Shown here one piece after another: positions 35,430 through 47,362 of a DNA stretch of 64,000 bases (positions are counted from its first letter, which is position 1; every line of letters starts with the position of its first letter). The notes beneath the pieces are model-generated. The model ran no database searches, was not told the DNA's origin, and saw only the letters and a list, made by a program, of their open reading frames with translations. The translations under genes and the position numbers were made by a program. This DNA is from Fasciola hepatica. Taxonomy: Eukaryota; Platyhelminthes; Trematoda; Plagiorchiida; Fasciolidae. The DNA lies in assembly GCA_948099385.1 (NCBI GenBank), contig CANUEZ040000116.1, forward strand, positions 11,990,501 to 12,054,500. Direction: 5' to 3'.

Positions 35430-35590
35430 TACGGCTGTAATCTCATTTGAATCGAATGGAGAGTACATGGACGGAGAGTCCATTTTTAGAATCACCGACG
35501 AATTAACTTTGGAAAAATCACGGTGTGATTCTAAAAATGGACTCACCGTTCATGCACACTCCATTCGATTCAAATGAGATTACAGCTGTA
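35430..35590 (+). repeat. Near-perfect inverted repeat of repeat family D
   Basis: Arms 35430-35497 and 35521-35590 are about 70 bp each with a 23-bp spacer. Both contain TCTCATTTGAATCGAATGGA and TCCATTTTTAGAATCA, or the complement. Roughly nine in ten positions pair by eye. The same unit occurs once at 52546-52612. Confidence 0.88.
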
Positions 35591-35642
35591 AACCAACTGT
35601 GGAGTGCCCAAGTATAAAAATGATTGGGCGGAAGAGTGCCGG

Positions 35643-35745
35643 GTACACATACCTGATCAGCGGCGATAACCGCGAAACCGGTCGTGTGCTTCCGGGGTAA
35701 TTTTGTCCTGTCACCCACATACAATGCCATACTACTCATATTGGT
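35643..35745 (-). repeat. Repeat family D, second unit
   Basis: The reverse complement matches 52695-52800 (AGTAGTATGGxxxTGTAT, GACAAAAT, CCCCGGAAGC, CAGGTATG). The minus frame through both units (35778-35518) reads SSMALYVGDRTKLPRK. The 52.7 kb copy reads SSMVLYLDDRTKFSRK, so the consensus may once have been coding. Family unknown. Confidence 0.6.
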
Positions 35746-35749
35746 CAGT

Positions 35750-37141
35750 CTTCCTTTACGTTTGAGAAACATAACCATTAGGAGTAGAATACGCTCGAAA
35801 ATTTTCGGTGTTTGAGTTTCGATATCCTCATCTCATTGCTCGTATCACAGTATGTTGACGGACCCGACTGTGATGACATTATCAAGCTGGACTGCGTAAA
35901 CATTTCTTGCAATCTCACAAGAGAATCAGAGCCACATTTCCGTCTCCTGTGTTTACGACCCCAGCTCCCTGTAAGCTGTTTGTGGTCGGGTTTGCTGTGA
36001 ATGACGGCAGTTTTTCGCATTACTCATGTAGAGAAAGATGTCACAACAAGATGTGGTGAGTTAAAGCAAACACATCCAACTAAGATAATGGTGTTAACTT
36101 CAATGAGAAAAAGTAGCACCCAGAGAGCAATGATTATGTAATCAAAAGAAAGATTTGATAACAAAACCCCATGCACCATTGCAAATGAGGGTAAAAAGTA
36201 AGTTGCCTTAGCCCTCGGCCGGTGGAGAGTCAGCTTTATACGAATAACTGTGGTGCTAAGTGTTACAACCTCGGAACTAATCGAATTGCATTGTACATAT
36301 TTTTGGGCATTCATACACTGTGCGGTCGGTGGTGAGATTTACCGGAATCACAATACGTCTGTCATAAGATTAAACTTATTTCAGTGGACCTGAGGTCACA
36401 AAACTGACCGCACCGATTGATGTGGGCTGCAATAAATCACAATCAACCTTGTCGATGGATCGTCATCAAAGATATCTCCAAGAAGGCAAACTTGAGCATG
36501 CGCAAGCAATGTCTGTCAGACAAGACGTCTGTCTGTGGAAACTGTCTTACTGTAGAATATTGCTCCAGTTCATGTGCCAAATGAGGATTCGCATATGGTA
36601 ATCATTGGACACATCTATCTACTTGCTTTATTCTTCTTACAATGGTGAAGTCACTGGACATTTACATGACTCAATGTATAGAATTTCCTGTCGATGACCT
36701 CGATTTAAATAAAATCGGGGCTTTATTCCTCGTATTTAAGCAGGAAGTTATAACAATTCCTTCAGTTAATATTTTAAAAAAATAGTAGGGTAAATGCTTG
36801 CAAGTCTGACATTGATTGACGTGATAAACTGTGGTTTCCAGGGTCTTTTTGCAACATCTGTACAGGAAGGTTGCCATTACTGAGAGAATTTTTTGCGCTA
36901 CTTACAACCGAAAAGACTTTTATTGCCACTGATATTTGATTCCCAGAGTCTAGGCAGATCTGTTGACTATGAATTGTGGGTTTCCGGTGAAGTGACCGAA
37001 GCCAAAATTCTCTCTCTATCCAGCATTCTCTCATGTTTCTGTCCTCGGAACGACCATCGTGCTCCTGCTAATTGTGGATATTAACCTTTGAAAAGCTGGC
37101 AAATTTTGTGGCTCCCATCGTCCAGTATATTTATGCAAGTC
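35750..37141. other. Unassigned DNA
   Basis: The part at 35860-35900 (GTGATGACATTATCAAG) resembles 52430-52445 and may belong to repeat D. Otherwise no gene or repeat was recognised. Confidence 0.4.
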
Positions 37142-37936
37142 TATGGAAACTATCTCCAATTACTTGGGCTGTCAATCTAACAGAAACTTAGTCTCAGTAG
37201 CTTTACGCATGATATGGGCTGTACAGGGCGACGGGCAGCTGAACAAATTCCAATTGCATAACCGTGTTCATCGTAATTTCGTGGTCTTGAACATGAATTA
37301 CGGCCAGGTGAGCAATCAAGAAAAACAGTGCAGATAGTTATCCGGTAAATCAGGACAGGGAAGTCATGAACGGTCCACTCAGCATACAGTCAAGCGAAAC
37401 TGTAGCACAGCTCTATCGCGGTGCAGTCAGCGAATCAAGAAGCTTTCTAGTTAACACGAACGGTCTGGTTCAGTCGCAGAATAAGAAAACAATCTGTGGG
37501 TAGAATATACAAAGGAGTTACCAATGTCAAAGTACAAGTGGGTGTACCTGAAAAACGACAGAAGAGATATGTGTTAACGTGTACGAATACACCTGGCAAT
37601 GGGTCTGCTTGTATAGCAGATGCGTTCCGCGCTTTCGCAGAGCAGTGCACTGGCAGTGGCGATGGGGTCTGTAGGTCGTGCCTCGGAGGGACAGTTTTTG
37701 TGCATGGGTGGAAGGTTGGGGAATATTTTCTCACATTGAAAATTTGCAATCCTAGGACAGTCGAGTCAGGGATATAAACACAGAGTGTTTACGCAACACA
37801 TTACCTTGAAATGTAAATACAAACTATGTCAGTGCATTAGAAACGGAGAAAACAAGTTACGAATACTAGGGGTCCATGATACATGTACACGCTACTCGTG
37901 AGTAGATTGGGCGGGAATACACAAAATCATTTAGCA
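37142..37936 (-). mobile_element. Diverged, interrupted BEL-family LTR
   Basis: Its left 300 bp and right 190 bp align with the 580-bp LTR of the 28.4 kb element. Shared blocks include GATATGGGCTGTACA, ATCGTAATTTCGTGGT, AACGGTCCACTCAGCA and ACACGCTACTC. About 220-250 bp between 37450 and 37735 has no counterpart, so this is a relative with an insertion, or a subfamily with a longer LTR. No internal region or partner LTR was found, so it is an old solo LTR. Confidence 0.78.
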
Positions 37937-38541
37937 AAGTCCGCTTTTGTTTCAGTCCTCAAAATCCGTATCCGATAGACTCACTTGTTCACGTTTGAGC
38001 CGGTGGACAGTATCAAGAACAGCAAGCACATATTTTTCCCGTTGTACTAAGAGCTGAATTTCACACAGATATGAGGGATTCAGCGAGCAATATCCTGTCC
38101 AACATGGACACAGGTTCACTGAAACGGAAATAGGAGGAACTAGGTCGGATGTTTTTTTTCTGCTATTCAGTGAGGGTTCTGTGCACTTATTGTTACGTAG
38201 ACGAAATCATATCAGATGAAACACCCATCAGTTGTGGTATTTCAGGCAAACTCAAGGAAGTAAATTCGGAGGATCTTAGAATGAGACCATAAGCAAATAT
38301 CTCGCATACAGAATACGCGTAAGGGTCCCATGAAAGGTAATATTCATTCTTGACAGACGGCCTCTAAATTACCGGTCGTACTATATTTTCCGTCACTTTG
38401 TTGACTGGCTGGTGATAGGAATAGGAAGTGGTTGTGACTCTGCAGCTCATTTATCAAATACTGTATTTGCATATATCTCACAATTGCATCCGAGCAGTGT
38501 CTGCAATAGATGACTATTTGATTGGCTGACTACTCTTTTAT

Positions 38542-38760
38542 GGGAGCTGGGCGGTGCAGTGATAGCACACGCCCTCCAGGTGAAAAGGCCCGGGTTCAAA
38601 TCCTGAGTGCGCTGGAGGATATGTACCACTGATGAGCTCTAACAAGAGCGAAGCTGGAGTTTGGTGCTTCCGACTGCTGGGTTGATCTGACGACCTGAGG
38701 TTCGTGCGGGAAAGGTGGAGTTCAAGGGGCAGTCAGTCAAACAAAATTACAGTATTATCA
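38542..38760 (+). repeat. SINE family A, copy 2
   Basis: Starts GGGAGCTGGGCGGTGCAGTG, with tRNA-like head and B-box GGGTTCAAATCC. The body has GGAGGATATGTACCACTGAT and TTGGTGCTTCCGACTGCT; the tail has CAGTCAGTCAAACAAAAT. Aligns along its length with 14374-14588. Confidence 0.82.
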
Positions 38761-39159
38761 AAACACTTAGATGAAAATACCTGCATACCGGAGATTTGAT
38801 CGAATAATATTTTTGTTCAATTATATATCGCAGTTAACTACAGTATGATTTGGTGGAAACTCTGACCTTCGAAGTGTCGGTAAACCGGAATGATTATCTT
38901 TTCCAATTCACGAATTTAGGGGCATTTTCTTGTTGATCCAACGGTCTTTTTCACTCTTGCTTCATAGTGCGTTTTCCTCATTGTACTCTACCGCACGGCA
39001 GGAATTTTTCTCGTTTTTCAAACAGAGATTGTGAAACTAACTGACATGGATTTTCAGTAGCAAGTCGTACTTCTCCAATCATTTTTGTGTGATTTACTCA
39101 TCACAATCAGTGGGAACCTCATTCAAACTCCTACGAAGAATTTTCCAAGCGGATATCAC

Positions 39160-39245
39160 AGAACCGGTAGTGGTCAAACGATCATCACGGCGGGCTTCTG
39201 ACGCGCCTGTCCTGGGTTCGAAACCAGCCTCCGCTACCGATTACT
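39160..39245 (+). repeat. SINE family C or tRNA relic
   Basis: Reads CGGTAGTGGTCAAACGATCA, then CTGGGTTCGAAACCAG, then CCTCCGCTACCG. The ends CGGTAGTGG/CCGCTACCG can form a nine-pair acceptor-like stem with one wobble, and CTGG/CCAG a T-stem. The T-loop has eight bases and the stem is too long for a normal tRNA. Confidence 0.55.
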
Positions 39246-39424
39246 CCCCCAGTCGACAACCTCTGATTGGCAGCAACCCTCTTTCTGAAATATTGCACCT
39301 TTAATACGCAATAAGAAGGAAGTAAATCAAACGATAAGACTCACTGGTTTGTTCTCTTATCTTCCAGGCTGCTCCGCTTTCCCATTTCTGTCTCCAGTTG
39401 TTTTTCTTATCATCATAAACAGAT

Positions 39425-39505
39425 GATTTGTAGTCCGGCATCAAGTTCGAACCCGGATAGTTATTGTCCGAAGTTCACGATGATAACCGTCTGACCACCA
39501 CCGGT
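39425..39505 (-). repeat. SINE family C, inverted relative to 39160
   Basis: Minus strand: GGTGGTGGTCAGACGGTTATCA...GGGTTCGAAC. It lies head-to-head-like with the copy at 39160-39245, about 180 bp away, so the two could pair. Confidence 0.6.
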
Positions 39506-39509
39506 GATA

Positions 39510-42500
39510 TACTAGTGTGTAATGCTATTAGTCAAATCAATTAAAATTCCTACCCTGTTCTATCTGATTAGAGTTCATAGAGAAGTGATTTATTGAATGC
39601 CTTCTGGTGATCATGGTCTAAAAGTAGTGGGCCTTTGAACCGTATTTAGATCGTTTTAATCATACGTCTTTCCTACTCGGTCCATACAACTTCCAGTTGG
39701 CTGAATTCCTCATTTCAGCTCGTCGTCCAGCAACATAGAAAGTCAAGTTCCGACTTCTGACGTCGTGTTCCGTGTTTCCGAAAGCTCAAAGGGCTCATTT
39801 AAGCAAGTGGGTTCACTTGAAATGATCATAAACATGGAGAGCGTATCTACCAATTATAGGTAAGGTGTATGATGATGACTGATTACGACAACCATGATTC
39901 AATACATAAGTGTTTCTTTACCAGCCATACTCACAACAGATAAGCATAATATTCAGGAACTGCAAATATAACATTGTGGCCCATCATACTCGTCTCATGG
40001 ATTGCTGTACTTCGTAACAAAGAGAGACGGATTACAATGTCTACATGTGATATGGACGTTTAGCGCACTCCTTTGAAAGGTTTGGGAGATGACATAACTG
40101 GTTCAATCAGTTCGCAAGGGAGAACTATCACTAAGTCAATTTTGCAGGTGCCCGATGCTAACACAGGATCCTGAAATATCAGAGAAATTTCGCTTAAATT
40201 TTCGACGTAGACGGCTAAAGAGGGCATCACACCAACTGCAGTGATTTTGCAACCATCTGTTGTTCACGAAGGTTTCCATAACGTGGTTCAAACATTGAGT
40301 GAAAGATCATACCGTTCTGAATTCAAGAGGAACCATTGCACCTTCAAGTAAATCCCGCGTAACATCAATTGAAGCAGAAGATGAGAGATTGGCTGCTTGG
40401 TAGTCACTCTTGCTACATGACCCAAGAAATCGGTCTACCCAGTCATTACTCACGATCCCGATTCTGATTTTCACCACGGAAGTGCCTAATTCTCGTTTAT
40501 GAATGAAACAACCTGTACGAGAGTTTGGGACGGTTGAGCGAAGGTTGACGCTCACTGGTTGCTTCGAAAGCTACACGTACTTCCTCGTGTCAAGTACAAG
40601 TACAATCGACGTACTCAACGATCGATCGTTCGGTTTTCTAAGGTTTAAAACTGCGACTGAGTCTATTCCATGACTGAATGACGAATGATAAAGGACCGAT
40701 AAAGACGGTTTGAACAATGACTGGATTAGTTAACCTCGAGTGTCATATCGCTAGAACAACCTCTGTTTATTGTGTGAGTAACGACCAATCTGCTGAGCCA
40801 CCAAACTTCGGCCAAGACGGATGTTTTCCAAAGGCGAAATCTGATTGACCGAATTCAGTGTCAACATTCTACTCACCGCTGTGACATGATGGAAGCACAG
40901 GGAAGTGGATTCATTTAAATAGAATTTTCTAGTAAACCTTCACATCATAATATACCTGGAGAAATGCTTTCAATTTTATTTTGGACACTAAAGAGTCAAT
41001 CAAATTCCAAAAGTGTCAGGTGAACACTGCCTTATCGACCTATCAAGACCTTGATAAAAATACGACTAAATCATGTATTTTCTGCGAACAGCCACTGCAC
41101 AACTCTTCCTTGAAGACGACTGCTTCTTCACTGATTCATTCACTTTAATATAAACCATGAACAAAATAGGACATTTGAAACAACACACATTTGAGCACAC
41201 ATTCTTTTAGTTTCCTCAAAGTGCAAAAACGCACAGTACCAGTTTGTTTGATTCTGGAAATTAATATTCCCCTATTACACGCCTCAAAATAGGTAAGTGT
41301 CCACAAATCTTCAGCTTGACAAAAAGCAACAGGCCGTATGTAGATGGGCTTCGTTTTTGAAATCTGGGAATCCGTTAATCCACTCATCTTGACTGAAAAG
41401 CAACTAATCGGTTTTCAAGAGATCAAATTATGCCCTTACGTGACTTTCGGAGGGAACTTGGATTTGTAATGTGGGTACGCTAAGGACACAAAGTCAAATG
41501 AGAACATCCCTAAGTTAGTTCATCATGTGCATTCCCGACCGGATGATAAAATGTGCGTTCTAATAGATGGGATCATTGTGAGTTTTCTTCCCGTCACGTT
41601 ACTGGCCGATATTTTTAAGACAGAAATTGGAATGAGGCTGTTGGTAAAATATGGGAATTTCGCTGCTTATCAACTGACGTTACACATGTGATTTCCCGTG
41701 CGATGAAGGTATATGAAGTTTACGGGAAATTTTTCAAATTGTTTTCGTCAAGGCTCATAGTCAGTTTGTTCCCAAAAGTATCTTCACATAAGGTCGAGTG
41801 TACAGACCAATTGCTGTCTAACCATCGTGATCGGCTTCTTCAAAGTACTATTCACAGAACGATCGCTTCAACAGCATGATAGATGTTCTACTGCAGCTTC
41901 ATGTCACTGTAGCGTAAAAGTTTTTTGCTTTTGCATAATCAACAGCGTTCTTTGATAATGTTCGGCAAAGAAGTAGCTGAAGTCAAAAGGATATTTGTGT
42001 TAATGGATCCTTATCCAGGTAGAAAACAATCATGAATAATCTCACAACATCCCTGGTAGGACTTGAAGTACCTTTTGTTTGACAGTTGTCTTCAAGGAGG
42101 ACCGACTGGATGAGATCATTGAGACAAAACCAGAAATCCACGACTAATTTTCCCCTCCAGAACAACTTATCATGCCCCCCTCCCCCGTAAAACTGGAAAC
42201 ATGCTCCTGATGGTGATGTGCGGAGAATGAATCTGTAGGGACTTTGTGTTCTACTCGTGTGTAGTACGCGAAATCCCATTTTGACTAATCAGTGCTTACA
42301 TTGTACACTCCAATGATCAGCAGCCATGCATTTCCACGCACAACCAGAGGCATCTTGTGCGTACGACTCATCTTGGTGCAAACTTGGAAATTGGTTGTTG
42401 CGATGAACATGTCTTGCGCACATGATCCTTCTCTACATCACGTGACAGGGTTTTTCAATTTCGTACCTACTGATCATAGTGCTCATGGATCGGTACCTGT

Positions 42501-43314
42501 GTGTGTTTTTTTCGTTACATATTTCATGCGCATAAGAATTTCATATTTTGTATGTAAAAGAACCAGTATATTCCGGTGTACGTTTGAGTGTCTTCTGATT
42601 CCATTTCGGACAATTCGGCCACCGCAGAATCTACACGATCAGCCGCGCGTGATGGAATGACTCGCACCCAAACTACGCGTATAAACAACTTATAAAACGA
42701 GAATATTACATGTGTACTCTGTCCAAAATTTAGTTCAATCTCGTATATATCTGAAGAAAGGCATGGTACTATTGGTAGTTAACTTACTGGCCAATCACAT
42801 GAAATCCTACTGTATCCGGATGATCTGACTACCAAGGTCCAGTTTCACCTCATTGGCAGAATACTGGGAAGAAACTATAGCATACCGGGCCGCGCGCGGA
42901 AGCACTGAAATTGCCACTAGACGGATTTTTCTGTCCACGAATGTCTGCTCTTTTGCAGAAAGAACCAGACATGCGGATGATAGCACCTGAGAACGTCGAT
43001 ATTGAGTAGGTTACCTTAGAACTGATCACGATCAGCACTTATCTGGTACGTGCATGTATCAGCTTATTGACATTCGACCCGTTTGGGCCTCATTTTGCGA
43101 TCATTGCATAATGGTAAAAAAATGTTCACTTATCGTTCATTATCCACGGCCGAAGTGAAATGGTATTAGTTAAGTACATAATTTTTGTGAGCGTTTGATA
43201 TTTAGCAACACTGCGTTGTCGGGAATTTTTCCAATCAGTCACCTAATTGATTACCGCGCATAAGGTTCCTCAAGGCGGATTCACAAAGCACGGGAAATCT
43301 GCACCTTAGACCGC
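39510..43314. other. Unassigned DNA
   Basis: About 3.8 kb with no confident gene. Open frames occur on the minus strand at 40555-40307 and 42279-41983 and on the plus strand at 42292-42660. None shows a domain I recognise, and none has clear splice signals. They may be decayed transposon pieces. Confidence 0.4.
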
Positions 43315-43545
43315 GTGCAAAATGGAGAACAGTTCATTAAAGTAAAGTTGATGGCCAACGGTTATCCAAGAAACCTCATTGAACAACATCGGAAGCCGAG
43401 ATTTATGTGCAAAAAACAATGGTGGTGGGAAATAAGTGAGGTTTTGTTTTTCTTACCATCTAAAGGAGACTATTTGCTCAAGCTGAAGAGTCGAAATCCG
43501 GCGATGACTCAACAGTGTCATCAGTTACCGGTCGCCCGGCCGCGT
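43315..43545 (+). pseudogene. Possible Penelope-type polymerase linker fragment
   Basis: An open plus frame reads LMANGYPRNLIEQHR and, about 30 residues on, VLFFLPSKGDYLLKLKSR. In Penelope-like elements a block like L-x-x-N-G-Y-P followed by a hydrophobic LP-F/Y-x-KG segment links the reverse transcriptase thumb to the GIY-YIG domain. The downstream sequence (43546-44005), open in several frames, shows no GIY-YIG Cys block. The assignment rests on two short motifs only. Confidence 0.35.
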
Positions 43546-43549
43546 TTAT

Positions 43550-44547
43550 CCAAGATGAGATGCACTACCGTAAAACGCAATACTTCCAAGACGATCCATG
43601 ACTTCTGTGGTAACGGCAACGGCGAACGACAATCCAAATGAGCTACACGCGGCATCACAAATGCCGCACGCTTCAACATGTAAGGGAATGAGCGGAATGA
43701 CGTGTGTAGCTGATAAGGTGCAGTTCAACCGAAAGATTAGGCAGCAAAGTTCACTCATACAGTCTTGGTCATCTGTTGGTTCAGTTGCACCTGCGGTGAC
43801 GTATGCGTCGGTGGAACGGATCACTGCTTGTCTCAACCACTGTCGGACCATACGCCCAATTAGTTGTCGAAGTCAACGACACAGCCCAATGTTGCCACAC
43901 CAAATTGAGTGAAATCTGTGTCTTCTGTAATTGGAATGCAAACATTCGTATCAGATTACAAAGCTGACTTGACCCTATCTTCCAGAACGATAACATGCAA
44001 TCCAAAACCGTAGTTGTCAGCCTCCAATAAAGTGACGCTTATCCGGATGCATCAGCTGGCTCTCTGTGCATAAAAAGTTCGACGCGAAATATTTCTTTAC
44101 CTTGACACTAAACCAACAGACCAGCCTTTTCTTAACCGAATGAGAGGTAAGAGTTTTTAATTTTACCTACTCCAATAGAATATTCTTCTTACTGCACGGG
44201 GTACAATCTGAAATGTTTTCACTTCACAGCCCAAAAGATTAAATCAGTTAGGTCTTTAGAATTTGGGTCTAAAGACCGAAAATTACACGGTAAATTGACA
44301 TCGTACCAAGCTCCGACAATGTATCCCAATTCTTTATTGGAGTATATCTATGAAATTGTACCAACGGAAAGTCGCTGGGTCAAGCATCTGAAGAACGAGA
44401 AACAGTGAGAAGGTCAAAAGATCACGAAAGTTCAAAAGGATATTTTATCAAACTTAGAGAGCGATGCACAGTACTTAAATATCACGGCTGTTATATGCAT
44501 GGACTGTGATATTCCACGAGGAGTTGCTCATTTTCAACTAAAATCAT
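43550..44547. other. Unassigned DNA
   Basis: Open frames overlap on both strands at 43546-44005 without a recognisable domain. Confidence 0.4.
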
Positions 44548-44668
44548 AAAAACAGAAAAATTCGTGAGCCCAGCTCAGTAGGTCCCTCGTCGGAATTTTA
44601 TACCTGCATTAACCGAACACCAGCATGTCTGCCTATAACTGGGCCACTACAGTATCGCCAAGATTTCA
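44548..44668 (+). repeat. Dispersed repeat E, copy 2
   Basis: Aligns with 27530-27660 in the same orientation. Shared blocks are short and separated by indels. Confidence 0.45.
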
Positions 44669-44669
44669 A

Positions 44670-46540
44670 GATCATTTGAGGAGTCAAAGTCAGACTGAAG
44701 TACAAACTTTTATTACCGTATAGGAGTGCATGAACCATCACGTGTGTACGGATGATGTCACCTCAACCAGTTATTAGATGTCTCCTACTAAACCCCTAAT
44801 CCAAGCTGCGAACACCACCGGTATTGGGTTTCACGGAGAAAATATAATTATTCGCTGTAGTTTCGTTTATGTTTCCGCCGTTACTCCTCCTTGAAGGTCC
44901 CACAAGGGGTGTACAACGGTAAAGTATGCGGTGGCGGAGAGTGAAGTCTGTTGGGTTAATACCAAGGTAAGCAAATATTCCTTATCAAATGTTCTGTGCA
45001 CAGAGAGCTGGCTGATGCATCATGATAAGAATAGCTTCGCTGAACGCTAGGAGTTTCAGTATTGGATCGCGTAACAAAAGTAAGAAAGAATGGGTCAGGT
45101 CAACGTTGTGACCTGGTGTAATCAAGTATCTAGCCATTCAAGAAGCCAGCAGTCTAACAACCTTAAGCTTCGCCCCAGCCGGTAGAGTCATCAGTTAGAA
45201 TAACCATTTGGGTATATATTCTGACACCCGTTGAGCGAAACAGCTATCCATTCTGCCAGTGTGTTCGTCACCGCAGCTGCAAGTGAACTGGTAGACAATA
45301 CGTGAGACATCAGAATCAGCAAGACGGTTAGAGGGACCTGCCAATCAGCTGCTACTGAGTTAACTAATCGGAAATCAATCAGTCAAACGTTACAACTAGA
45401 TTTAAGGAAACGGCCAATCAGGAGAAGCGGGAGTCAAAATACACCGAATAATAGATGCCCTGAGAATTCTGGTCACGGTCGTCTGGCTTTCTATTGTATA
45501 TACATATATGCATAAAATAAACGAGATGATTCGTAAGTAGAGAAGTCATTTTGATAGAATAAGTGGGACAACACGAAACAGTTTGCTGACCTCTTGTTGC
45601 CAAAACATCGTCCATTTAAAAATCAAATTCAAAATCTTTTCAATAAAAGTGAGATTATGTTCCTCAAACACGGCGTATGAGGCGGGCGAAGTCTGACATT
45701 TAGTTAGTGTGCTTAACTGTACCAACATCCGGAACCCAGATTATTTGATGGTTGAACCTTCCGGAATGCCCTGAATCAGATCCCTGTTTTCTTGTAGAAA
45801 TTATTAGACAGTTCCCTCAAACACACTGAATATCCGTCAACCGAATTAAAGAATGGACTTCAGAGAGGAAGATATAAAATGGTATGTCTAGTTGCCAGCA
45901 CAGCTTCACTCGCCCGTCGGTAAACTGGTGCATTGCCAGAAGTAAATGTGGCCTCAGTATGAAACCCTTCAGTAACTGCTTTAGAAGAAAGCTTTGCAAG
46001 AAAGCAGTGGATAAAGTCAATGCCCATTTTGCAGTGCTATTCATAATGTACCACACAGGTCGCAAAATAGCAAGGAAAACGCATTTAGGTTTTCACCTTT
46101 GTTCGATGGCCTAGTGCTGATGCGTGGTTTGCCTTCCGTTGATCACCTAAGTGTCATTGAGAAATTAACATTTTGCGAATTCCGCCGAGTACGGTGATTA
46201 CTCTGCATGCTTCGACAGAAATCTCAAGGTGATAAAATGTTGCGAATAGATACGCTTTTCTTCGCACACCGTCCAGTTCTTTGTGGGTCTGCCTCACTGA
46301 CTGTCTTCCGCATGCGACGTGTGGTTGCATTACAATACCGGTTCACGAAACAGACCATTTGTAGCCGCTTTGAAGGAAAGACTTGGAGGGGAAATTGGGG
46401 CGGGAAGGGCGCTCACCGGAGTGCTCCGACTGCTGGAGGTCGGTAGATTCTCAACGTCACCCCAGTGATTATCAGAGATTTGCTATCCACCTTACATGGG
46501 CATATTTGTTGCAAGTTCCAACTAGCCTGCAAACCAGCAT
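44670..46540. other. Unassigned DNA
   Basis: No gene or repeat recognised. Confidence 0.45.
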
Positions 46541-46542
46541 GC

Positions 46543-46620
46543 AGAAAGGTTACCCGTGGTAAGCAAAACGTTGGCTAGCTATCAACTATTCCGACAGCGC
46601 TGTGTAATCGAATATCTAAT
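46543..46620 (+). other. Hairpin followed by AAAACG tail, copy 1
   Basis: GGTTACC-CGT-GGTAAGC forms a six-of-seven-pair hairpin, followed by AAAACGTTGGCTAG. The same arrangement recurs at 47052-47105. Confidence 0.6.
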
Positions 46621-46768
46621 CAAGCACGTTGTCTGTCATAAGAGCAATAGGCTGAACCATAAATGAAATAAGTAAGCATTCAAAACTCTAACGATGTGCA
46701 CTTACAACATATGATTTCATTTAGTATTTACTTTCTAAGCGTATTAATTAATGTTTCACCTAGTAGCA

Positions 46769-46770
<2 letters not shown>

Positions 46771-46818
<48 letters not shown>
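46771..46818 (+). repeat. (AAT)n microsatellite
   Basis: About 16 perfect AAT units, lying between the two hairpin-tail motifs. Confidence 0.96.
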
Positions 46819-47051
46819 TGGCACAGGAACGCATGAATATTTATTTCCAAGAAAATCTAACTGTTTACCTGGCTGTGAGCAAACCTTCACAATTCAGATA
46901 AACTCACGCCGTTCATTTTAAATTTCTAACAATTTTCAAAATATCATTCCAGTCGCTAACTCTGATTAGAACGCGCACTACACTGAGCAATAATCCCGTG
47001 TGCTAATTCGCTTTTTTGCCTAAATTCACCCGTGCCGTACTTTGGTCGTGT

Positions 47052-47105
47052 AATGATGAAAAACGTTACCCGCGGTAACCGAAACGTCGGCTAGTTATTA
47101 TCTCT
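47052..47105 (+). other. Hairpin followed by CGAAACG tail, copy 2
   Basis: GTTACC-CGC-GGTAAC forms a six-pair hairpin, followed by CGAAACGTCGGCTAG. TGATGA lies a few bases upstream. Together these resemble a decayed hammerhead core (CUGANGA, stem II, GAAAC), but five extra bases separate TGATGA from the stem. Confidence 0.5.
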
Positions 47106-47210
47106 ACCGACAACATGATTTCTGGCATTAAAACGGTTTAAAAAAGACGGTGAAAAGAATGCCCAAAATGCTATTAAACCCACTCTGTTTTGCTACCATA
47201 ACTTTTGAAT

Positions 47211-47362
47211 ACAACCACTTTGGGTGACAAAATTTGGCATGCTGATGTGCCAACCGACTACGCTAACAAATATACACACAAATTTGTGGCATGAAATAGA
47301 TAAACAGATTTATTCCGGAAAATATGCCTGAGTCGGTGCGAAATGCTATTTAACCCCCTCCC
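47211..47362 (+). repeat. Left terminal inverted repeat, Tc1-like element 1
   Basis: Contains GGCATGCTGATGTGCCAACC, the complement of the block at 49310-49327. It is related in the same orientation to the left end of element 2 at about 62710-62820. Confidence 0.75.

Noticed and set aside
39160..39245. Possible functional tRNA gene
   Set aside because: Acceptor-like stem too long, eight-base T-loop and no clear anticodon arm; better explained as tRNA relic or SINE head.
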